DNA of 5,796 bases from an uncultured Lachnospiraceae bacterium (lineage in GTDB: Bacteria; Bacillota; Clostridia; Lachnospirales; Lachnospiraceae). Below the pieces are notes generated by a model, which was not told the origin of the DNA, did no database searches, and saw nothing but the letters and a program-made list of their open reading frames with translations. How positions within the stretch are numbered: the stretch's first letter is position 1; every line of letters starts with the position of its first letter. Both the position numbers and the translations under genes were made by a program. This document shows positions 1-4,620 of the stretch, piece after piece. The stretch covers positions 1 to 5,796 of the forward strand of contig OMRN01000412.1 of the NCBI GenBank assembly GCA_900313265.1, in the 5' to 3' direction.

Positions 1-5
1 AACCA

Positions 6-79
6 CGTGCGCTAGAGGATTCGAACCCCCGACCTTTTGGTCCGTAGCCAAACGCTCTATCCAGCTGAGCTAAGCGCAC
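6..79 (-). tRNA. tRNA-Arg, anticodon ACG
   Basis: Read on the minus strand this folds into a complete cloverleaf. The 7-bp acceptor stem is GTGCGCT/AGCGCAC (73-79 with 7-13) with discriminator G at 6. The D-arm is GCTC/GAGC. The anticodon stem is TTTGG/CCAAA with loop CTACGGA, so the anticodon is ACG (plus-strand 43-45), which is deaminated to ICG in bacteria and reads CGU, CGC and CGA. The variable loop is short, and the T-arm has loop TTCGAAT and a GGGGG stem using two G-T pairs. The sequence after the discriminator is TGG, so CCA is not encoded and must be added by nucleotidyltransferase. It lies downstream of the 154-1182 gene on the same strand but has its own promoter. Confidence 0.97.
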
Positions 80-102
80 ATCCGTTTTTCAACGCATTGA
101 CT

Positions 103-131
103 ATTCTATTCCAAAAATCACTCAATGTCAA
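103..131 (-). promoter_or_regulatory. Promoter of the tRNA-Arg gene
   Basis: On the minus strand there is a perfect -35 TTGACA (126-131), a 17-base spacer and a -10 TAGAAT (103-108). The start point should fall near 96, leaving a leader of about 17 bases before the mature tRNA 5' end at 79. This matches housekeeping sigma-A promoters and the strong promoters usual for stable RNA genes. Confidence 0.85.
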
Positions 132-153
132 GAAGAACTGGATTTAATTCACG

Positions 154-1182
154 TTAATTTAGAATCTGCGTGACATTTCCGTATTCGTCCGTCGTGTAAT
201 CATGCGGTTTCACCGGTGCTCCGCAGTGCGGGCAGGTCACATGCATGCCGACGATATAGATGCCTCCGCAGTATTCGCATGCTTCCTGATCCACGAAGTT
301 CGGGTCGCAGACTTCTGCCCTGCTGTAATTTTTCTCTCGAATAGGATGAAAGTCCATGGCAAACACCATGATTCCGAGAAAAATAAAATCAAAGACCAGC
401 AGGCAGGCACTTCCCGGCATGGACAGATATTTATCCATGACATGCGGTGTCAGGTCTTCAAAGGCTTTCGCAATAGCTTCGTCCACGCTGTACTGTTTAT
501 CCAGGAAAAGACTGTGAAGATTTTTCGTGAAAGAATCCGTCTGCTTTCCGTCCAGAATCGGGTCCGTATCATCACCCTGCATGCCTTCCCAGTACCAGTC
601 TTCAAAACCGTCTTCTTTCGTACCGGTTGTATAGACAATCAGCCAGTGTTTCTCATCATCAAACCGGTTGATATAATCTTCATACGCATATTTTTCCAGT
701 GACCTGTAGTTTCCCTGCCATACCTCGTTCGGATAAATTACAACCACCGGTGTAATTCCGGTCTTATTCTGAAATGCCTGCAGGGAAGCCATTAAGCGGC
801 CCGGATCTTTTACGACACCGACTCTGTCGTCCACATAAATGCGGGAATCATAATTTAAATTAAGCGGTTTCGGAAAATGACCGGACAGAAAAAGAATTAC
901 CGCCGACATCAAAATAACCGGGCATACAACAAATATCAGCAAAAGGATTCTTGATGTCCACGCCTTCTTTGCCGTTTTGCGGATATCATAATTCGCATAA
1001 ACAAATACCGGACGTTTATTCCGGTAGTACATATATGTAGTTGCACCTTCAAAAGGAGTTGAACTTGAACGTGTTACGGGACCTCTGCTGCGACTCCCGC
1101 TGCTTCTGTGACTGCTGCTGCGATGATGCGATCCTCTGTGGGAACCGCCTCCGTGTGAACCTCCGCCCGATGAATGTGGCAT
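154..1182 (-). CDS. Two-helix membrane protein: His/Ser/Gly-rich tail, TPM-like domain, zinc ribbon
   Basis: The protein has 342 residues. Residues 1-45 are low complexity, rich in Gly, Ser, His and Arg, with repeated GGGSH/RGSHH-like motifs. A Lys/Arg-containing stretch precedes transmembrane segment 1 (about 78-100). Residues 105-250 resemble the TPM/YgcG fold: an IYVDDR...VGVVKDP start, a helix, then TGITPVVVIYP and a later strand HWLIVYTTG. Segment 2 is about 258-277, followed by a zinc ribbon with C302-x2-C305 and C317-x2-C320 (CPHCGAP). By the positive-inside rule the tail and ribbon are cytoplasmic and the TPM-like part is outside. The start is supported by a purine-rich AGGGGAGAGGGG directly upstream and a good promoter at 1240-1268. 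TPM proteins have been linked to photosystem repair and phosphatase activity in plants, but bacterial versions are mostly uncharacterised, so I assign no reaction. No terminator is visible between its stop and the tRNA. Confidence 0.8.
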   Translation of the reverse strand: MPHSSGGGSHGGGSHRGSHHRSSSHRSSGSRSRGPVTRSSSTPFEGATTYMYYRNKRPVFVYANYDIRKTAKKAWTSRILLLIFVVCPVILMSAVILFLSGHFPKPLNLNYDSRIYVDDRVGVVKDPGRLMASLQAFQNKTGITPVVVIYPNEVWQGNYRSLEKYAYEDYINRFDDEKHWLIVYTTGTKEDGFEDWYWEGMQGDDTDPILDGKQTDSFTKNLHSLFLDKQYSVDEAIAKAFEDLTPHVMDKYLSMPGSACLLVFDFIFLGIMVFAMDFHPIREKNYSRAEVCDPNFVDQEACEYCGGIYIVGMHVTCPHCGAPVKPHDYTTDEYGNVTQILN

Positions 1183-1239
1183 AACCCCTCTCCCCTTTTT
1201 ACGTAATCCTATTCCTGCAATTTTTGATAAGATAAATTC

Positions 1240-1268
1240 TTTATATCACGGTTACGTATATTTTTCAA
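1240..1268 (-). promoter_or_regulatory. Promoter of the zinc-ribbon membrane protein gene (154-1182)
   Basis: The minus strand has TTGAAA (1263-1268), exactly 17 bases, then TATAAA (1240-1245). The predicted start near 1233 gives a 5' leader of about 50 bases before the ATG at 1182. The -35 box overlaps, on the opposite strand, the -35 proposed for the divergent gene. Confidence 0.75.
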
Positions 1269-1289
1269 TTGCCCGCAACGTGCTATACT
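1262..1289 (+). promoter_or_regulatory. Promoter of the DUF3592-like gene (1415-2467)
   Basis: The plus strand has an extended -10, TGCTATACT (core TATACT at 1284-1289), preceded after 16 bases by a weak -35, TTTTCA (1262-1267). The TG dinucleotide one base upstream of the -10 would compensate for the poor -35. The predicted start is near 1296, giving a leader of about 120 bases. The -35 shares bases with the divergent promoter at 1240-1268. Confidence 0.6.
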
Positions 1290-1325
1290 TTATTTCAGGT
1301 AGTCACTTTACTTTTCTTTTTAACC

Positions 1326-1375
1326 CCGGACCACGATTCCCTGCCATATTTTATCGTTGTCCGGTGATTCATCGG
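1326..1375 (+). promoter_or_regulatory. 5' leader with two mutually exclusive hairpins
   Basis: Hairpin A pairs CCGGACCACGAT (1326-1337) with ATCGTTGTCCGG (1353-1364). This is 11 pairs and one C-T mismatch around a 15-base loop. Hairpin B uses CCGGTG (1361-1366) and CATCGG (1370-1375), six pairs including one G-U around a 3-base loop. B needs bases 1361-1364, which are also in the right arm of A, so only one can form at a time. There is no U-run after either and the Shine-Dalgarno is 25 bases further on. A regulatory role is inference only. Confidence 0.4.
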
Positions 1376-1414
1376 TACTGCAATTTTCATTTAGGTAACG
1401 GAAAGGGCAAAAAT

Positions 1415-2467
1415 ATGCGATACGATCCGAATTACAATGACCAGTTTTTCTACGACAGTTCCAACGATATCGGACTTTCAAATGTATTTGACATCATGAA
1501 ATCCGAAATGAGCAGAAGAAAGGATGCTTACCAAAACGGGGTAAAAAGGCCCCCTTCACCCTACGGAAAAGGAGTCGGCATCGGAGTCCTTGTTCTGCTT
1601 GTTTTGTGGATTATCATATTCGGAATCTGTTTTCTTATAACCAAAAGTTTCATTTACAGTCTCATCATGGCCATGTGCGGCCTCTTCGTCGGTTTCGGTT
1701 TCGTCCTGATTTTCATGGGTGTCTATTTCTTCATCCTTCTTCCGAAAAAATGCTGTCTGCCGGTTGAAGCAACCTGCATCGGGCACAGCATTTCCGGAAG
1801 CAACAACTCCCGCGGAAGAATGCAAACCCTGCGCTGCCCCGTTTTTGAATACGATTACGGCGGGGAACACTTTGTTGCCTTCGATGCCATTTACGATAAC
1901 ACCTCCAAAATTCCCTTTGTGGGATTAAAAACAACCATCCAAATCAATCCCGACAAACCGGACGAACTGGTTTGGAATTTTGAGAAATCCAGACTCATCT
2001 TCTTTATCGCCGGTGCGGTTTTTGCCATTGCTTTAGGAAGTGCTTTTATCTGGCTGACCAATCAGGATGAAGCGCTGTTAAATCAGATTCTTCCTTCCAG
2101 ACAGGCTGCCGTGGAGGAAACTGTGGACCCGGCCGGACGAAAGTTAAACGAAGACGGACGCATTATTCTGACGGACGAATATCTTGACGAACTGATTGCT
2201 CCGCATTTTCCGGGCACAACATGGACCATCCGCAAACGGAATCTGAAAGAAGTACAGAAGAACGTAAACGGGGAACAGGGAATAACCGGTTTCTTCTTCG
2301 AGCCGGATGACGTACAGAATTATAACGCCGTATCCGAAGATGAATCACGGATGTCCGACTATATGAAAAATGCAAAACCGGGAGATGAATTCTATTTTGT
2401 GGAATATGAAGACAAGACCGCAACAATTTTCCCGTGCGCAGAATATGTTTATGAAGGGATTAAATAA
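1415..2467 (+). CDS. Three-helix membrane protein with DUF3592-like domain
   Basis: The protein has 350 residues counted from the ATG at 1415. I chose this start because GGAAAGGG (1400-1407) sits 7 bases upstream; the frame stays open back to a GTG at 1280, but that lies inside the promoter and lacks a ribosome site. Residues 1-52 are polar and contain RR and KR pairs. Helices are at about 53-76, 79-109 and 193-214. Between helices 2 and 3, residues 115-187 have the DUF3592 pattern: PVEATCIG, a variable loop, TLRCPVFEYDYGGEHF, and ending IQINPDKPDELVW. Positive residues (KK at 111-112) put this part in the cytoplasm and the acidic 215-350 tail outside. The tail has no motif I recognise. No enzymatic residues are evident. 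It is divergent from the zinc-ribbon protein and convergent with the sulfatase. Function is unknown; an envelope role is a guess. Confidence 0.8.
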   Translation: MRYDPNYNDQFFYDSSNDIGLSNVFDIMKSEMSRRKDAYQNGVKRPPSPYGKGVGIGVLVLLVLWIIIFGICFLITKSFIYSLIMAMCGLFVGFGFVLIFMGVYFFILLPKKCCLPVEATCIGHSISGSNNSRGRMQTLRCPVFEYDYGGEHFVAFDAIYDNTSKIPFVGLKTTIQINPDKPDELVWNFEKSRLIFFIAGAVFAIALGSAFIWLTNQDEALLNQILPSRQAAVEETVDPAGRKLNEDGRIILTDEYLDELIAPHFPGTTWTIRKRNLKEVQKNVNGEQGITGFFFEPDDVQNYNAVSEDESRMSDYMKNAKPGDEFYFVEYEDKTATIFPCAEYVYEGIK

Positions 2468-2476
2468 ATTGCCTCC

Positions 2477-2560
2477 GGGTGCCCAAAAGATGCTTCGCAT
2501 CTCTTTACACTTTTGATGTAAAAGTGTCTGTCACTTTTGAGCCAAAAGTGACAGGCACCC
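2477..2560. repeat. Composite palindromic element bounded by GGGTGCC/GGCACCC
   Basis: The block begins GGGTGCC (2477-2483) and ends with its exact complement GGCACCC (2554-2560), giving an 84-base unit with inverted ends. Inside are three palindromes in series: AGATGC-TTC-GCATCT (2488-2502), ACACTTTT-GATGT-AAAAGTGT (2507-2527) and the long GTGTCTGTCACTTTT/AAAAGTGACAGGCAC stem (2524-2558). The second and third overlap and have similar arms, as if a degenerate copy sits beside a good one. It resembles small non-coding palindromic elements of the REP/MITE sort; no transposase is present. It fills the convergent gap between two genes. Confidence 0.6.
2520..2558 (-). terminator. Terminator of the sulfatase gene, part of a terminator block serving both convergent genes
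   Basis: On the minus strand, starting 9 bases past the sulfatase stop codon, a 15-position stem (2544-2558 with 2524-2538, loop of 5) is followed by TTTT (2520-2523). One position, 2527/2555, is A-C on this strand but a G-U wobble in the plus transcript. A second short hairpin (2488-2502) followed by TTTT (2485-2488) lies behind it. In the plus direction that short hairpin is followed by the T-rich CTTTACACTTTT, so it may also stop the 1415-2467 gene. Confidence 0.6.
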
Positions 2561-2565
2561 TTACA
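2524..2565 (+). repeat. Palindromic repeat, copy 1
   Basis: This 42-base unit recurs at 4574-4615 in the same orientation with 3 mismatches: one in the left arm (T2527 versus C4577) and two in the 5-base loop (GAGCC versus GCACC). Identity extends past the stem through CCTTACA, so the repeated unit is larger than the hairpin and is not merely two independent terminators. The two copies bracket the sulfatase gene. Confidence 0.85.
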
Positions 2566-2566
2566 T

Positions 2567-4552
2567 TTACGGCTCGATTATATTAAAGTCGCCTTTGGAA
2601 CCGCCTGCAAATAAGGTTAAATGATCGGCAAAAATATTGAATTTCCCTGTATCGCCTTCCACTTCGGCATTCTTTAAAAATGCCTCTTTTGCTCCCGCAA
2701 GAAGAAGCAGTACGTTTTTCTCCGGAGATTTCACAACGACATCCGCATCCGCACCGGACGATCCTTTCGCATAAAGAAGTGCTCCGTATCTTAAGTAGAC
2801 CGTGTATAATTCTCCGGTATCAATCATATGAAATTCGATGGTGAAATTCTCATTCTCCACCGCATGCTTATCAAGCAGAATTCCCATGTAATCAAAAGCC
2901 ATCGCGGGCGTTAAGTTTCGCATCAGATCCGCACCGAATTTGGAAGTGCCGGTCAGTTTCTTTGTCTGATTTCCTTCTCTTAATTCAAGTGCCGCCGTCA
3001 AATAGCAGTTACGCCAGGTTCCGGACTCTGCCTGATATCCGAGCTGTTCAAGCGCATCCGCACAAAGAAGTCTGGCTTCGGTATTCGAAGGATCGGCAAA
3101 AACAATCATGTTGGTAAATTCCGCAACCCACTGATAATTGCCTTCTTCATACTCTTCGTGCGCTTTTTTCAGGGCTTCCTTCATACCTCCTAAGGATATG
3201 TATTCCACCCATTTCTTTCCGCTTTCTTCCGGAGTCAGTTTGTTTAAGTTAATCGGATTGGCATCATACCAGCCCATATATTTCTGATAAACCGCTTTGG
3301 AATCGTGAATCAGGGTGCCGTAATACTGACGGGTATACCAGTTCTTTTCAAGCGACTTCGGCAGTCTTATTTTCGTCGCGATTTCCGTGGATGTATAACC
3401 CTGATTGATCATCGAAAGCGTTTCATCGTGAATGAACTTATAAACGGCCGCCGTATTAATCATGTAGTCCTTAATAACCTGTGTCCCCCAGTGAGGCCAG
3501 TTGTGGGACTGGAATACGACATCCGTCTTATCCGCATATAAAGCGACAGCTTCCATGATATATTCCGCCCAGGCATTTCCGTCTCTTACTTCAGCACCGC
3601 GCAGGGTATAAAGATTATGGAGAGAACAGGTACAGTTTTCCGCCATCCAGAGAGCACGTCTTCCCGGGAAATAGGCATTCATTTCGGCCGGTGCTTCCGT
3701 TCCCGGCGTAATCTGGAATTCGATCTCCACGCCGTCAACGGTGATGGTCTCACCGGTCTGTTTTATCTCATACGTCGGACGGATAAAGGAAACACTGCCT
3801 TTGGACTGTCCCATTCCGATACCGATGGACATGGCGCCATACGGATTCTTCGGGAGAAGTACACCGTACTGATACTGTGCACGCCGGCTCATTGCCGTTC
3901 CGGCATTTAAGTTCTCGGATACCGCAAAGGCGGTATATCCTTCCGGCACAATGACGGGGATTTTTCCGCTTGCAATCTGCTCATCAATCGGAAGCGACGC
4001 ATCCGCAAGTTCTTCATCGCTTACAAATACCCGGACGCCGCCGAAATGATCAATATGGGAATGGGAAATCAAAACCGCCCTGACGGGTTTTTCCCCGAGG
4101 TTTTTCTCCACCAGATCCCTTGCCGCTTTCGCGCACTCGGTTGTCATCGAAGTATCAAAAATAATCCAGCCGGTGTCTCCCTCAATAAAGGTAATATTCG
4201 CCATATCATATCCGCGAACCTGATAAATTCCGTCCGTCACCTTAAACAGTCCGTATTTATGATTGTTCCGGACATTTTCCCAAAGACTCGGGTTTACCGA
4301 AGCCGGTGCCGTTTGCAGTTCATCCAAAAATCCATAGGCCTTCTGACTCCATACCACGCGCCCGTCCGGCGTAACAATCTCCAGTTCTTCCGGCGCATCA
4401 ATCAGACCTTTTCCGGCATTCTCCCGTTCGCTCGTATCCTCGAAATCCAGTTTTTCATACCACTTTTCATTCGCCGATTTTGTAAATGAACTTGCCGGTT
4501 TCGGTTCTGTGCTCACATTGCAGACATCTCCCGCTGTGGTGTTTTCTTTCAT
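2567..4552 (-). CDS. Alkyl-sulfatase-type metallo-beta-lactamase hydrolase (SdsA1/YjcS-like)
   Basis: The protein has 661 residues, the usual size for class III alkyl sulfatases, which hydrolyse primary alkyl sulfates such as SDS to alcohol and sulfate. The metal motif is H164-S-H166-I-D168-H169 followed by FGG. Further likely ligands are E286 (TPGTEAPAE), E305 (WMAEN) and H350 (QSHNWPHWG). The spacings 286-305 and 305-350 agree with those I recall for Pseudomonas SdsA1. The LHNLYTLRGAEVRD block is also typical. Residues about 385-525 form the helical dimerisation domain and about 535-661 the SCP2-like C-terminal domain that collects the hydrophobic substrate. SdsA1 and YjcS are exported, but this N-terminus (MKENTTAGDVC) is polar with no signal peptide, so it is probably cytoplasmic. 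GGAAGGGGG (4558-4566) lies 5 bases before the ATG, directly after a terminator T-run. The family is secure; the substrate is not. Confidence 0.93.
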   Translation of the reverse strand: MKENTTAGDVCNVSTEPKPASSFTKSANEKWYEKLDFEDTSERENAGKGLIDAPEELEIVTPDGRVVWSQKAYGFLDELQTAPASVNPSLWENVRNNHKYGLFKVTDGIYQVRGYDMANITFIEGDTGWIIFDTSMTTECAKAARDLVEKNLGEKPVRAVLISHSHIDHFGGVRVFVSDEELADASLPIDEQIASGKIPVIVPEGYTAFAVSENLNAGTAMSRRAQYQYGVLLPKNPYGAMSIGIGMGQSKGSVSFIRPTYEIKQTGETITVDGVEIEFQITPGTEAPAEMNAYFPGRRALWMAENCTCSLHNLYTLRGAEVRDGNAWAEYIMEAVALYADKTDVVFQSHNWPHWGTQVIKDYMINTAAVYKFIHDETLSMINQGYTSTEIATKIRLPKSLEKNWYTRQYYGTLIHDSKAVYQKYMGWYDANPINLNKLTPEESGKKWVEYISLGGMKEALKKAHEEYEEGNYQWVAEFTNMIVFADPSNTEARLLCADALEQLGYQAESGTWRNCYLTAALELREGNQTKKLTGTSKFGADLMRNLTPAMAFDYMGILLDKHAVENENFTIEFHMIDTGELYTVYLRYGALLYAKGSSGADADVVVKSPEKNVLLLLAGAKEAFLKNAEVEGDTGKFNIFADHLTLFAGGSKGDFNIIEP

Positions 4553-4557
4553 ATAAT

Positions 4558-4566
4558 CCCCCTTCC
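4558..4566 (-). promoter_or_regulatory. Shine-Dalgarno of the sulfatase gene, abutting a terminator
   Basis: The minus strand reads GGAAGGGGG, then 5 bases, then ATG. The base before it is the last T of the upstream terminator (4567-4572), so no promoter can fit between terminator and ribosome site. The same nine bases precede the Cys-repeat gene. Confidence 0.8.
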
Positions 4567-4609
4567 AAAAAAGGTGCCTGTCACTTTTGCACCAAAAGTG
4601 ACAGGCACC
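4567..4609 (-). terminator. Strong intrinsic terminator after the Cys-repeat gene
   Basis: On the minus strand, beginning 12 bases after the stop codon, a perfect 16-bp stem (4594-4609 with 4573-4588, loop of 5) ends in GGCACC and is followed by six T (4567-4572). Perfect stem plus T-run is the classic Rho-independent form. It sits between two co-directional genes and would strongly reduce transcription into the sulfatase gene. Confidence 0.8.
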
Positions 4610-4615
4610 CTTACA
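4574..4615 (+). repeat. Palindromic repeat, copy 2
   Basis: 39 of 42 bases match copy 1 at 2524-2565, including the CCTTACA flank outside the stem. This copy is the better palindrome: its stem is perfect on both strands and extends one pair further, to 4573/4609. Such a shared flank suggests copies of one dispersed element. Similar palindromes occur in other Firmicutes as far as I recall. Confidence 0.85.
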
Positions 4616-4620
4616 CTATT

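Noticed and set aside
202..702. 166-codon plus-strand frame opposite the zinc-ribbon membrane protein.
   Set aside because: The minus-strand frame has a promoter, ribosome site, two helices and a Cys4 ribbon; the plus frame is a shadow.
1280..1414. Upstream extension of the DUF3592-like gene from a GTG at 1280 (45 more residues).
   Set aside because: No ribosome site precedes the GTG, it lies within the predicted promoter, and a good GGAAAGGG sits 7 bases before the ATG at 1415.
4046..4489. 147-codon plus-strand frame within the sulfatase gene.
   Set aside because: It is antisense to a well-conserved enzyme region including the HSHIDH motif and has no recognisable domain.
2524..4615. The repeats around the sulfatase as ends of an insertion sequence.
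   Set aside because: The two copies are in direct orientation, each is itself a palindrome, and there is no transposase in the window.
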